A stretch of DNA of 64,000 nt from contig JAKJHU010000082.1 in the NCBI GenBank assembly GCA_022316685.1, positions 4,216,001 to 4,280,000 on the forward strand. Direction: 5' to 3'. This document shows positions 12,201 through 24,785 of the stretch, piece after piece (positions within the stretch are counted from its first letter, which is position 1; each line of letters opens with the position of its first letter). This DNA is from Progne subis subis (taxonomy: Eukaryota; Chordata; Aves; Passeriformes; Hirundinidae). Position numbers and translations under genes: made by a program. The notes beneath the pieces were generated by a model. That model saw nothing but the letters and a program-made list of their open reading frames with translations, had not been told where the DNA came from and did not search any database.

Positions 12201-15200
12201 GGAGGATCACTCATACTAAGAACTTTATTTTGGTGCTGTGGCATAGCTAGATACCTTTCCAGTGTCCTCCCCAGGTGACTGGAGAGTCTGGCTGACTATG
12301 TTAGAGGTTGGCAGCTGGGTGATGTTTGTATGTACCAGGTTCCCTGGGCCTGTCTAGCAGAGACAGCAGTCCTTGGATTCTCTGGTGTGCTACTGGGCAA
12401 AATATTGCCCTGTGACACCACTCAGTTCATAGGACATCTTGTTCCCAAGGCAGGCACTCTTCCTGGAATGAACCACAGCAGCAAATTCCCTCTTTTCCAA
12501 GAGGTGAAATTCATTCCTAAGCCATCAGGAAATGGTCAGGTTCCTCACCCATACGGATCTGGAGAGAGGTGGGGTGTCTTTTTCCAAACTGAGTATTTCT
12601 CCTTAGTGCTGAGACTTCCCAACTGTGTCAGTAGCCGGTTCAGTTACCTGATTTCTTCAGGAGTGTGAAGAACTGGGAAAATCTCATTGTTCGGATTTTG
12701 CATCCCTTGCTCTTACTAAGTACCAATCCTACCTTAAAACATCCCTGCCCTCTAAAGCTGTGTCACCTTGAGGCCAGCTGACTCAGGGAACTGTTTGGTT
12801 GGGCTAAAAGGAACCTTTGATTTGAATGCCCTGATCCGTTTCATTTTGCGTTCCAAATATTAATTGTGCCGAGGCAGGTGAAGAGGATATCCTGGGATTT
12901 AGTAACACTGTTCCTGCCTGTGAATGCCAGTCCCTGCCTCAGTATCATTTGAGTCTTGCTTTAACTGCATGCCTGTAGAGCCGCTTGAAATGTATTCTCT
13001 GAAACATTTTTTTTCTGCAATCTAGCTTCATTAAAACAGAAATGCGTAGGAATGCATCTCTTTCTAGTCTCCAACTGTTTTTCCCTTGTTTTGGTAAAAC
13101 TTGCATGCTCTGATAAGTTAGCATCTTATTTTAATTTTTGTATTGCTTCATTAGAGTTCAAAACAGAGTGTTAGTTCCAAAAGGATATTTTTGGAAAATT
13201 TGTTGCATAGCAAACAAGCTGCAAAACCCATCTCCAGACCAGCACAGGTTCTGTGCAGCTGAGGAGAAAAGTTCACCACTGGCTCCTTCTGCCAGCCATC
13301 CCTCTTTAGATGGGCAGCCCATTCCTGATGGAGTTGCTGAATCCATGCTGATTGCTCTTGGGATCTGGCCCTAAGGAAGGGAAGCCAACTTCACTGCCCC
13401 CCACCAAGCACAAGGCTGTGGAGGCTGCTGGGTTGTTCTGATACATCCCATTTCCCTTATCAGCAGCCCTGGGCTGTGAAAAGGAAATACTTTCCCTCCT
13501 GAAACGACCCCTTCAGTCTAGCGAAAGGCTGCTAATCCCACCGTGTACTGTGCCTCCCTCAATGTTCTTCCTCTTCATCTAGGCCCTGTAGGAAGGAATT
13601 TCCCAGCCTTGTTCACTCACGAACATCTCTTTGGTGGAACCCTCTCACGCACTGCCAGCCTAGCTTGTTTTGGTTTGTCCTGGCCATGCCATCTTTGCTC
13701 ACATGGCCCCCATCTCTAACGCATCAGCCTAGGCTGAGGCTGCCAAGAGTCACCCCCATGCCCTGAGCTGGTCCAGGAAAGACACCATGGAGAGTTTGGA
13801 ATGGCATTTGAAATTCTCCTTTCAGCAGCATATTCCCATGCTGCTCCCATAGGGTGGAGAACCCAACGCAAACCTCACAGGAAGAGCAAGAAAGAACCTT
13901 TGAGACATCATTTCTTCCTGGGCAGGGTTTGCAGCCTCAGTAGTGGCTTTACAGTAGAATAGAAAGATTTAATTTATTTTTTTTTTAGCACCATTTGCTA
14001 CAAAGCAGTGTGTGTGACTTGAATTTGTTTGAATAATTAACACAGAACTCAAACAGCCGTTGCAACAGTTTATCAGTGACAAGGCAAAAAGCCCCAAGTA
14101 GCTTTGAAGTTTTCAATTCCACTGCCTTATCAGGTAGGCTCGATTTGGATAACAACAGCTAAGGCAACTGTTAAGCAGCTGAGCAATTTTGCTTATCTAA
14201 GCAAGCCCCATACAAATTTGTAAGTGCTTCTGAGTGCAGCTCCTCTTGGTTAGAGCAGTGAGGTCATTGCCTTTGGGAGAACATAGCAGGGCTTTCAGGA
14301 GTTCACCTTTTTTCATCTGGCAGTTAACCCTCTATGGCTGTAATCAGCCCAGTGTGTATGGGCCTTGTACTGGCTCACATGAGGCACTAAAGCCCGTTAG
14401 AGCTTGTGTCTCTAAAGGTTCAGGTACCCTAACATGTGTGTTCAGACAGGCACCTGCATGCCATGGCTCCTCTCAGCTAAAGGGACAGTTTGACACAACT
14501 GTGTTTTGGACAAACAGTTTGACACAACATGTTTTAAACCCGTGCAGGTTGCTAGAATCTGACAGGTTGAATCAGTTCAGACTGTTTTCAAATGCAAACA
14601 GGGTGAGTGTGCTAAGCCATCGCTGTAAATATTCAAGGAGACCCACCTTACTGTCCTCCACAGTACAGATCAAGAACCTGTAACCCACTTGTACCACATT
14701 GCAGCATCCTCTGGTAACTGTCTTGGCTCTGCCTGCTACATTTGCTTGTTTTTTTAGCTGTAGGCAGCAGTATTTCCACACCTTGGTGCTGACTCAGCTC
14801 CCTCCTGTCATCCTGTTCCTTCCCATCATTGCTTGCTCTGTATTCCTTCCTTCTGCAGTCCCTGCTTGTCAGTTATTCATGGGCTCAGCTCCTCCTGATC
14901 TCCCAGGAGATCAGCAATATGGTGAGGTGCACCCTGCCAGCCTTCCGGACACGGCAAGCAAGGAACTGCTGGAAAGTGTGGGAGGCTGCTGGCAGCAGAG
15001 CTTTGGTCTGTACGTGATGTTGGGGTTGGTTAGTGTGGCTGCACTCACTAACCAGACTCTGGGATTTGTCCCTTCAGCCCCCTTTTCTTTCTTCTAATGA
15101 TGACCCAGGGTTGGTCAGGCAAGGTTCATGCATGTCTTGAGCACAAGCAGAAGGAATAAAGAAGATTATTGGAGCATTCATCATCTCTTGTGTGCTGTTT

Positions 15201-16405
15201 TGGGGAGGAACACCTTCAGGGTTGAGAGTTCACTTGTCTGTGCTTGGTCAATGAGAGACTCATGTCAGAAGGTAAATTGGGAGGATTGCTGAGCTAAGCT
15301 TGTAAAGAAAAAACTTTGGGGGCTGTGAACATTTGCCATCCTTGTGATGTGATTATTGTTCCCATTTGCCAACTCAAAGCTGTTCCTGAAAAGCACACGG
15401 GGTTGGTGTGCTAACAGTGCAGCCCCTGTTACACAACCACAGTGCACATCTTGTGCTAGGCTGGAGTTTAACCAGAACTCAGTTATATCACGGGCAAAGC
15501 CTCTCATTTTGATTCCTGCACCAGAAAATGCGTTTTTCTCTCTACCTCTGTCCCGTTCACTTCACTTTCTTGATGTTTCTCCTTCCCATACCAGCTGAGA
15601 GCCTGTTTCTATCAATTTGATTGGGTTTGTTTGTGTTTTTTTTTGGTTTTTTTTTAATCACTGCAGGCCAGCTTCTCTTCTTGTTCATACTTGAAACTGG
15701 CTGCCCAAGAGATCTTTAAATCTGTCCCACACATCTGGGAGGCATGTCTACTGGCATATATAATTCCACTAACAAAGCCACAAAGCTTACATTGCTTTAG
15801 ATTTAAATTGGGGGTGGCTTGCTTGAATGCCTTCCAAAGAAAGCATCAAGGCAAGAGAAAACGTACAAGCAACTTGAGATGATATTAAACAGGACAACCT
15901 CTGGGAAGCATCTGGCTTTACAGAAAAGGATGGGAATGCTGATATTGCTGAGGCTTCCTAGACCTTCTGAACAGGGAAAGAAAGTTGTATTTATCTATCC
16001 AAAATGGAAAGTGCTGGAAAATCTTCCTGTAGCATTTCTTTCCCCAGGGGTGGCTGAAGAGGGGGACACTTTGCCTGATTGGTGGGGAATTAGGAAAATG
16101 TATTTTGCAGGGCTCTTTGGCCTGATTTAATAACTTTTGAGCCTGATTTAGTAACTTTCAGTGTGTGGAAGTGGCAGAGCCAACACCTGGTGCTGCAGCA
16201 GGGGGTGGGGCTGGGACAGCCTGCAGGGGTGGCTGACCTGGGCATCTCTCCCTGACCATCTCTCTTCCCTCCTCATTAGACAGACATCACAAAATGTGTG
16301 GTGAATACTGACGCCAGCCTTCGCTCCCACTGGCTCGTGGCTGCTGTTTGCAGTTTTGGTCACTTCCTCAAGGCCATCTTCTTCGTCCTGCTGCCTGAGA
16401 GATGA
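3107..16405 (+). CDS. BOK: BOK, BCL2-family apoptosis regulator (3' part of gene, three coding exons)
   Basis: Exons 3107-3235, 11392-11555 and 16280-16405 join in phase (129+164+126 nt) to give the last 139 residues of BOK, a BAX/BAK-like effector that permeabilises the outer mitochondrial membrane and also resides at ER and Golgi membranes. The first exon starts GDELEYIRPNVYRN, the C-terminal half of the BH3 helix. BH1 spans the first splice junction (DAFLAVAAQIFTAG then ITWGKV). BH2 is at KTLVTWLKRRGGW plus TD of the last exon. The C-terminal anchor is SHWLVAAVCSF...FFVLLPER, then TGA. Introns obey GT-AG. Human BOK is about 212 residues, so roughly the first 70 (start codon, BH4, first half of BH3) lie left of the window. 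No paralogue fits as well, since BAX and BAK differ at BH3 and the tail. What I see is the exon sequence; its role is family knowledge. Confidence 0.96.
6430..7295 (+). mobile_element. CR1 LINE fragment (RT end plus 3' UTR), sense
   Basis: It starts gatgcagatgacaccaagct, the CR1 reverse-transcriptase ADDTKL region. It continues through the typical GGAGTCCAGAGGAGG and AGCCTGGAGAAGAG segments, then agattagatattaggaagaa. The element is interrupted from about 7085 to 7235. Its terminal part resumes at 7240-7295 (cccttccaacccagatgattctgg). It is truncated and full of stops, so it is an old dead copy. Confidence 0.85.
10194..10253. repeat. 30-bp direct tandem duplication, two copies
   Basis: The unit gcagtgtttgagcatgaagg plus atttatgagt occurs twice without change, and a third copy begins. 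Identity between copies suggests a recent event. Confidence 0.9.
10610..10845 (+). mobile_element. CR1 LINE 3' end, sense
   Basis: It shows ttagattggatatcagga, then the gcacaccagggaatgtcatgg and gggatgtcctgtgcag segments. It ends in ttgatgatccttgtgggtcc and tcaggattctatgac, a CR1 terminal signature. Confidence 0.82.
11392..11555 (+). CDS. BOK: BOK coding exon: BH1 end to BH2
   Basis: The acceptor cttttcacag is followed by GC ATA ACG; the donor is TGG|gtaaga. It encodes ITWGKVVSLYAVAAGLAVD through LKRRGGW, the hydrophobic central hairpin helices and most of BH2. The reading frame closes exactly with both neighbours. Confidence 0.96.
11556..16279 (+). other. BOK last intron, about 4.7 kb
   Basis: The donor is gtaaga and the acceptor is cctcattag. 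It contains a CR1 3' end at 11895-12080 and a GATA-motif-rich stretch at 14040-14210. A short imperfect duplication of gcctgatttaataacttt lies at about 16120-16157, just before the final exon. Confidence 0.85.
11895..12080 (+). mobile_element. CR1 LINE 3' end, sense
   Basis: Contains tgcctagagaagctgtgg, ccatccctggaagtgttc and actggatgatctttaaggtc, with the terminal attctttgattctgtgat octamer repeat typical of CR1. It is close to consensus over its last 180 bases. Confidence 0.93.
16280..16405 (+). CDS. BOK: BOK last coding exon with membrane anchor and stop
   Basis: The acceptor is ctcctcattag. The 41 codons start TDITKCVVNTDASLRSH, continue into the hydrophobic C-terminal anchor and end LLPER plus TGA at 16403-16405. 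The tail length and the terminal LLPER match the BOK family ending. Confidence 0.96.
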   Translation, partial: TDITKCVVNTDASLRSHWLVAAVCSFGHFLKAIFFVLLPER

Positions 16406-17425
16406 TCTGAGCTGCCAAGCATAACCCCCTTGCCCCATCTTCTCTCCTGCTCCAGAAGCAACAAGAAGTAACTGGAGAAGTAATACCAGACTGGTAATGG
16501 CAATCTCTGAAGAGGAGGAAGAGAAGAACTGGGACAAAAAAACCCAAAAAAACAAAAAACAAACAAACAAAAAAGGCTTGTTCTCCTCTCCCATCAAGTG
16601 GGAGCAGATGATCAACCACGGTCTCCTATTTGCAGCCGCATGAGGCTCTCTCATTAATCCTTCCAAGATTCTTGTTTCCCTGGGTAACTTGCATGTGTGG
16701 CCTGGGTGTAGCTGGTCCCTGGGCACGCTGGTGGCAGCCGTGTACGGCGTGGGACCGGCACGTGGCTGCTCCTTACAGCTGTGTTGCATGCTTATGCCAG
16801 CACCAGGCAGAGGGGAGGAGGAAGGGAATATTGTTTGAAATAGGATAAGAAAATAGGAGAGGGGGAGAGTCCCTCCTTCACTCCATGTGATTTCCCTTTC
16901 AGTCCTCAGACTTGCCTTGTGTTGATTTTTGTCGTTACGTTTGTGCTTTAACGTCATCTCCTCCTTTATCCCTAACTCACTTGCTGGGCTCGGCCCCAGC
17001 ACGGCATGGTGGGTTTTTAACGAGGTAAAACCACATAATCTGTCAACAAATGCTTCTCCCTGGCATGTCTTGGAGATTGCTCTGAGTAGCTGTGTGAGGG
17101 CAATGTGTGTTTTGTTGACCCCTCTTGCTGCACTCAGCCCAGTCCAACAGGAGAACAAGGGGCAATGCCTTCAAGCAACGACTCGGGGTGGAATTTCATG
17201 AAGAAAAATGTTTTCTCCACTGAGATTCTGTCAGAGCTAAGCATGTAAGTAGGAAAGAAATGGGGGGCAGGGGCAGAAATAGGGAAGCAGCAAGTGAACT
17301 GGCTGGTGTTGTAAAAGCAGAGAGCTGTGCTGAAAGTAGCTGATGTATGTTTCTCCTTTAACCTCTTTGAAGTACGACTCGTAGTCTTCTTTGTGGCAAA
17401 CAATAAAAGAAAATAAGTGGTATTT
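16406..17425 (+). other. BOK: Probable BOK 3' UTR
   Basis: This is inferred from position. The first good poly(A) signal after the stop is AATAAA at 17402-17407, followed within 60 bases by a T/G-rich stretch (ttgtatttgtttcc). A second AATAAA at 17885-17890 could give a longer form. The 336-codon open frame on the other strand of this interval is antisense to the BOK exon and is not a gene. Confidence 0.5.
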
Positions 17426-18940
17426 CACTACTGCAAAGGCTATTGTATTTGTTTCCAGACCAGAGTTAGCAATTCCAAAAAAGGCCAGAACAGTGCAGAG
17501 ACAAACACTCCAGCCATGCTAAAAATACTTCAGCTTTTCCCCTGGTAGAGCATGTTAACATGTTAAAACTACGACTTGCCTGGTTCATGCCTGGAATTTA
17601 ACCCATGTTGTTGCCATGTCAGACACATGCTGTTTCCACCAACAGATGCAGGGCCTCCCTGATGTCAGCAGGGACAGGCTGTGGAGCCTCTTCTCTGCCA
17701 AAGCCTTCTGGAGACTCCTGCTCAGTGCCCTGCTCCCAAAAATGTGGCACAAGGCACAGACAAAGAAACATAGATTAAACATGTGGCACTCTATAGCAGG
17801 TTTTGCTGGTTTTTTCCTCTGATTTCCCTCCCAAACTTTTAGAAGGGCTTTACTCTTCCTCCAGCAGTTACAAAGGGGTCTGAGAATAAAGCAAAACCTT
17901 TACTTTTGGGTACTATCTGTGGACCAGATCTGTACTCACAGCTAGCAGTGCTGTGCTCTGACCAGCAGAAACCCTCGCAGAGGATGTGTAGGAGTTAGAT
18001 CCTTGCACATTCCTGCTTTTTCTGCTCTAGCCCTTTGCACTTTGGCTGATGCCTTGGCATGTAGGTGCCAGGCCCAGATTTACGGTCCCAGTGAAGAGTG
18101 CTGTGCCAGCTTGGTCTGTGAGTGCATTTTCAGTAGTAAAGCAATTCCTGCGGATCAAAGCCCTCCAAGAGCATCCTTCTCCATCCCCAATCTTGCAACA
18201 GAAACACTCACTGGAGAAGGAGAGAGCCTCCCATTCCACGTCAGAGCTGTGTGCTGCCTTGGACAGTAGCTGCGGAGACTTTGGGGTGGGTCATACTGCT
18301 GAAGTTGACAATGAAGATTGCACCTGATGGTGCCATGAAGTTGGAGCATTTGTGTGTGTAAAGCTTGCAGCAGTTCCCCAGATAAAACCAAATTGCCAGA
18401 GGGGCATTTCATTTCTTTAAATTTCCCGACATAGTGGCATTAGGGGTTTTGCTGACATCACTTACAGTTAAGATTTTCTTCCTTAGAGTCTGGTAGATCT
18501 GGCTGTGGAAATTCAGAGCAGGTACAGAGCACATGGGGAACTACACTAATAATCACCTTTGAGCAGCAGAGAGAGGATCCCTTCCAGTCTGCAACAGAGG
18601 CACTAAAGCTTTACAGTCCATAGCAGGGGGATGCAGATTGGTTGTCCTAAAGGAGCTTGTGGAAAAGGAGACTTTGGATTTCTGGAAATACCCTGTCTGT
18701 GTGCAGACCTTGACTTGGACAGCCTCACAGCTCATCAAGTCCAGCTTGCCTGGTGTCTCATGGAGTGAATGGGAGTTCCTGGAGCAGCACAGTTCGACAG
18801 TGGGACTGGCAAGACCTGTCTCAATTGAGATGCTGTTTTGAAATGTAATACTGAAGTCTAGGGGGTTGTGTTTTTCAGTAAACAAGTCATATCAGAGGAT
18901 CTATAAAGGAGCACAAGGAGTTAAATGCACCAATTAAGTG

Positions 18941-18983
18941 GATAATGACAAGCCAAATAAGAAGATAATGACAAGCCAAATAA
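18941..18983. repeat. About 21-bp direct duplication
   Basis: gataatgacaagccaaataa occurs at 18941 and again at 18964 with three intervening bases. It lies in intergenic DNA downstream of BOK. Confidence 0.85.
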
Positions 18984-20750
18984 AGCAGCATTGCTGGGAA
19001 GGAATGTGTGTGGGTGGGAAGGGGGTTACAAGAGGCAGATAAAGGCTCAGCCTGGAAACTGCTGATAACGAAGAGATGGTGGAGTTCCCCTCGAATAGGT
19101 TTCAGACTTCTCTGACTTCTGTCTGTGTTCTTGCATTTGCTAGTCCCTGCAAAGTACATACCAGGGCTGAAGAGTGTGCTGCTCACCTTGCACTTGGTGT
19201 TAAAGGAGGGTCCTTCAACCCTTCTCACTCCTGTAAGAATCGCATCACTGCCAGCCTCGTCACCAAAACAAACAAAGCAAAAAGAATTGCACACACCACA
19301 GTGCATTTAGGAACTAACAGTATTGAGCATGATACAGACAAGTGTTTATGTTGTGTTCAGTGCTATCTGTAATATTTGGTCATTTTGGAGTACTTCCAGG
19401 GGTCCTTTACAATCTCAGCTCTTCTGGCACTCTGTGATTTTTCTGTTCCCTCCTCTCTTTTCACCAGTCCTACCTGATGGGAGACATCAGGGTTGGTTGT
19501 TTATCACCTTAATAAACATTTTCCTTTTAAATGATTGGTGAAGGTCCTAGGATTAGATCTAATTAATTTAGTAGTTAAAGAAAACCAAGAAAAAAAACCA
19601 AGTACCCAGATTAGTACTATTGTGCTCCTCCATACCAAAAACCTGTCTGTTGTTCCTCTTCCAGCATCAAAACCTGAAAACCCCCAAACTAACCACCTAA
19701 TCCTTTCCCTCCCCCCGTCGTTCCCAGCTATCTGCTTGACAAATCTGCTTGTAGTAAAAACTGCCTTTGTTTTTTAAAGCTGTTTTCCACAGATCAAATG
19801 TTCTAAGTGGGATTTACAAGCTGTCCTGGGGGGCTGTTCCCTGTGCACAGTGACCTCTCAGCCCACTGCCCAGTTTCATCCCCTTCTGCTGAAGGGCAGC
19901 AGTTGTGGTGGCAGGGGACAAACCTCTGAGCATGGGGAGCTGTGGCTACTGCTCACCCCGTTAGGCACTTGCAGAGTCCAGTCAAGCTCTGGCTGTCTCC
20001 TGCCTTTCTGTCCCACCAGGAAAACTGGGAGCTCAGGGAAAGGTGAGCAAAGGTTAGGTGGCAGCATGGGAGGTGCTCAGGGAGAAGCAGGAGAAGAAAG
20101 AAAGGGTTGGATGGAGGTGGGAGAACGGCACCTGAAGTATTTTTGTGGCTGTGGAATGTTTTGCAGAGGAGAGTTTTGCCTGTGGTAAGGACAGAGTAGA
20201 GCCTGGAGGGACCTGAGCCTCATCTCGCCTTCGTTCACAGAAGAACTTGTTCCATTAAGGATTATCCCACCATCCTCCCCATCCAACACCAACCTCATTC
20301 TCTGTTTCTTTGGAGTGAACCTTCATCCAGTCAACAGAAATATCTTTATCAAAAAGGAGGGAAGCAGAAAAGCCCTCTTGGCTTGAGAGTTTCAGTGATA
20401 AGCATTTGAGAGGTGCTTATCGTGTCCTAGGCATGGCCTTGCCCCCACCACAGCCTGACTTGCACCTCTCCCACATCAAACACCTGCAGCAGGTTCTCCT
20501 TCTTCAAAGCAACTAGACAAAGTGATCTCAGTCTCGCAGCAGGTGTCACCTTTGTTCCTGCACTGCTTTTTCTCCTGCAAATGGAAAGAAAACAGTCTGT
20601 GAAGCCTGTAATTTATCAGACTTGCATCTGTGTTATAGACCAAAGTACAGAACAATAGTGACAGGGAGTGAGATTGAGGTTTCTCAGGAAATTGCAGCAC
20701 CAAACTTCCTCGTTTTCAGACTCGTTTTACAGACCCTGAGATAAAGCTTT

Positions 20751-20752
<2 letters not shown>

Positions 20753-20793
<41 letters not shown>
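20753..20793. repeat. Poly(T) tract, 41 nt
   Basis: An uninterrupted run of T. On the minus strand it is a poly(A) run preceded at about 11 nt by ATTAAA. Confidence 0.9.
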
Positions 20794-20795
<2 letters not shown>

Positions 20796-23700
20796 CTCCT
20801 TTTAATGTGCAAAGTCTGCAAGTGGATTTTTTTTTGTGGACAATTAAACTGAATATGAAGCAGACTGCAAATCCTTTAGACGGGTTTCTGAAAAGATGAG
20901 GCCCTGAAGGCATTCCAAGGCCCCTTGAATTTCTTCACTGTCTTTTTTATTTCCTTTAGGTCCACTATTTATAATTTTATAGGCATAAATTTGCCACAGA
21001 TTAATTATTCTCTTATGGCGATGGGAAAACAATGCATGGTACTAGATTAATGGCAAGAAAACAGCAATTTAATGTACTGCTGGCCGAGTCTACAAATGTC
21101 TTCTATGCAAATGGTTTGACAGCTGGAGTTTAAATACTCCCTCAGAAAAGCCTATAACCTCTTTAACTCTAAACATTTTGACCCACTGGGATTAGGAGCC
21201 CCCAGCACAGCTAAACAGAGCAATCCTCAATTGAACTTTACACTGTCACCAGGACCTGGAAAATGCATTGCACGTCCAAGCAGAGTCTGTGGGAAATGGA
21301 GCGCCCCTGGGTCAATCACATGGCATGCAGACCGTGTCCAGGCAAGGTCAGATGAAAAAAAAAAAGCTTTCCCTCTCACAGAAGGGAGAAAATAAGAAGT
21401 TGGGAAGGGAATTTCGAGCTTCCTTACTGAGAGCTTTAAGTGAGGAGGAATGTCCTCTCTCTGCCCATAGACCAGCAGACAGCATTGGAGTCTTCTCCAT
21501 CACTGCAAGAAGACTTGCTTGCCCTTCTCTACTGGTGTCGAACACAATCCCCTCTTGTTTCAAATCCCCACTTCTGTCCCTATCTCGTGACCTTCTCTCT
21601 TGCTTTTGTCGAGCTCTGTGTTTAAGCAAGATAAACTTTTATTCCCCATTCTCTGCTGGAGTGTGACTCGCACTGGGCTTGCTCTTGATTCCCTTCCAGC
21701 CACCTCAAGGGCAACTCGTTTGGATTTTGGAGGACTCTGGACAGCACCAAGGACCTTCAGCATCACTGCTCTGTGGGAACTGAGAGGATGGGCTGCTTTG
21801 TACCTCACACCTAACTCTCCTTAGGCAGGAGTTGGAGGTCCTGCCCTGGTCCTTGCTTTGCAGATCCATTCTCCCAATGCTCTGTGGCGCTGTCCAAGGA
21901 ACATAAAACCACCCGAAAGTTGATCTTGAAGCCCTCTCAACACTGTGGTGTTGCCATTTTACTCCTTTTGTGGAGGTGTGAGCTGGGGGCTGTGCAGTGG
22001 CCACTGGGTACAGTTTGTACCTGTTTCCCACCAGAGCTGAGCCAGGATTTTCTGGTAATCTAAGAAGGAGATTTAAAAAAAAACAAACCCAAAGAGCCTT
22101 TTATTTTGATCTCCTTGTCACTTCAAAAGAGCAATTCAATCACCGCTAAGCTGCTAGAACATACTTTGCTCTCAGTTTCTCAGCCAGAAGTGACCAGACT
22201 GCCCTTTTTAAGCTTGGCAAGATTCTGCCAGCTAATTCCCTTGCCTTGTGCTGCCAGCTTGCTGGCATTGGCCCTGGGTAAAGGTGTCTGATCCCATGGC
22301 CACCTGACCCAGCAGGTTGTTTCCTCCCCCAGACAAGGCACCCCTGTCCAAACCATCTGGGGGCTCCCCTGAGTGGCATCGTGACCCATTGCCTGGCGTG
22401 TTTTCCCTTTTGTTAGGGCTGGCACGTGGTGTTCCTACAGAGTGGAAAAAGAGAGAGCACAACTGGCTTTTGAGAGGGAGCAAACTCCAAGGATTGTGTT
22501 GAAAGCCTCTCCTGCTGCTGAAAGGCTGCTGCCTTCGAGGTTTGGGGTGCTTGCCGTGAGCCTGTAGTCTGTGGCTAATGGTAGATTACTTGAAGCTGGG
22601 AAAAGGTGCTTGGAATATCTGTGCCCTTGGGTTTTATGGCTTAACTGGAGGAGGAGAATAGCACAACTAAAAATACTTACGTGTTCAAGCTAGCACTTTG
22701 TCTCTGAGGGGGAGTGATGAATTTGCAGAGTCAAGCCCAGGCTGTGTATTGTTACAAGCAATAAACCTACTGGAGGCTGGAACTAGCTTCAGCTAAATTA
22801 TGAGGCACCCTTCCCAAACCCTGCAGCACATCAGGAGGAAGATTGGAAAAATTGCACACAGCAGCTTTGCTTAAATTTAAGCAGTTTAATAAAAATAAAA
22901 CGTTAGTAGAATGGCTTGTGTTGACATTGGATCCACAGCCTGGAGAGGGTTTCTGTGGGGAAGAAGACTGGGTGGAGGAAGAACCTGTGCGGCAGTGTGT
23001 GGGATGTTCTGCCATCAGAGCTGGCAGAAAGGTTTCCCTGTCACTTAGAATTCAGCTCTGGTTTCAGACCTGGAGCTGGAGGAGAAGGAGCACACAGACA
23101 TCCAGGGTTGGGTGAGGGGGCAGCAGCTGGGAAAAGGCAGCCTGGCCCCCACACCAGGGCTCTGGACCTTCTCATCACTGCTGCTTCTCACGACAAAGGG
23201 CTGTTTCTATTTGCTGTCTCCCGTGGCAAACACAGCTCCAGGGCTGAGCAGAAACAAAGTCTTGAGGACACCAGGAGCCTGAACTGTCTACATGCCAGGA
23301 TTAATGTGCAGCAGCTTAAATCAGCTAATTTAGGACTTCATAAAATGTAAAGCACTTAAGGAAAGGAGAAAGGAAAGCTGTAAGGAGAGCAGTGTGGTCC
23401 AGGAGTATCCCATGGATTCTCAGTGTACTTTCCAAAACCCAGTTATCTTGTGGAGACAGCTTCCTAGCAAGAAGCATTTGTTGACTGCACATATTTCTGT
23501 CTGCAGACATAAAAATTTCACTCAGCCCTGCGTTTGAAGGGAAGAAGAGCAGCTGAGAAAACATTTGCCCTTTTTCAAAGAGCTTTATTTACTTTGGGAT
23601 CAAAGTGATTCAGCATGGAGGCACCAGCCAGGGCTGGAGGCAATGCAGGACTTCCCTTGAAGAGAGAGTTAAGGATTATATCAAAAGTGGAATTGAATCC

Positions 23701-24664
23701 TGCTATCTTGCACTTGAAAGATTTAGCATAATGCCTCCAATTTACTCCAGAAACTTCTCGAAGTGATGTCCTCAGGCTGTGAGGGACTGAAGTACTGGGT
23801 GACTTGTCTGAGGGAAGCAAGACGTGTGCAGGGCCCTTCCTGCCCTGTTACCATTGGTAGAGCTGAACATTCCCAACCCATGGCCAGAAAACAGGGGAAG
23901 AAAGAAGAATGGAGCAACCAAGAGACAGAACAGGGGGATTTAACCCCCTAACCCCAGCCTCTCGGGATAACACAGCCCAGCACAGTTGGCCTCTGCATTT
24001 GCAGGGTGTGTCACTCTCAGGCTGGCTCTGCAGAGGGAGGCTCCTCCTTCCCCTTGGTGCTCACAGTGGTGGCTTTGGGACGGGCTGGCGTTGGGACAGG
24101 GGCTCCTGACAGTGCCAGGAAGGCAGGCAGGATCCTGAGCTGCTGCAGTGGCATTGCCAGTGCCAAAGTGGGACAAACAGCCTCTAAGCACAAACCAGTT
24201 GCTTTCTGTCTCCTCTACCTTAGCAGACTTAGAGTTTAACTTATGGAACACAATTCTGTTTTTCGATGCCTGGGAAAAAATAGCGACTATGCAGCCCAGG
24301 CTCTGAGTGCCAGACTGCATGTGTCCATCTGAGTTTGTGTGTCCCTTGGGTGGCCAGGAGCCTCAGACCTGGGGTTGGACCAGGCCCATGTTGAAGCTGC
24401 TCAGAGGAGAATGAGAAGGTGCTGGCACTCACTGGTGGCACTGTGAGATAGCAAAAGACAGCTCAGCCAGAGCCAGTCCAAAACCCCATGGCTGTGCTGT
24501 GTGATGAAAATTGGATGAAGCTGGAGCTGTAGTGAGTCAGAAGTGTGTAGGGGAGTCAAGCACAGGAGTCTTAAAGTGCAGGGGGCATCACTGAGTGTGG
24601 TTGCAGCGATTCTGTACAAACCCCAAAGCTACTAAACAGCCTCTCTGATCGATCCTGGGTATAA

Positions 24665-24785
24665 AGGCCGGGTTGGATGTGGTTTGGAGCAACCTGGTCT
24701 GGTGGAAGGAGACCCTGCCTGTGGCATGGAGGGTGGAGTGAGGTGGGCTTCAAGGTCCCTTCTAACCAATCTGTGATTCTGTAAA
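24665..24785 (+). mobile_element. CR1 LINE 3' end, sense, short
   Basis: gttggatgtggtttggagca is followed by acctggtctggtggaagg and the terminal aggtcccttctaaccaatct plus gtgattctgtaa. Only the final 120 bases of CR1 remain. Confidence 0.85.

Noticed and set aside
16148..17158. 336-codon minus-strand frame
   Set aside because: It is antisense to the last BOK exon and 3' UTR, has low-complexity composition and no recognisable domain.
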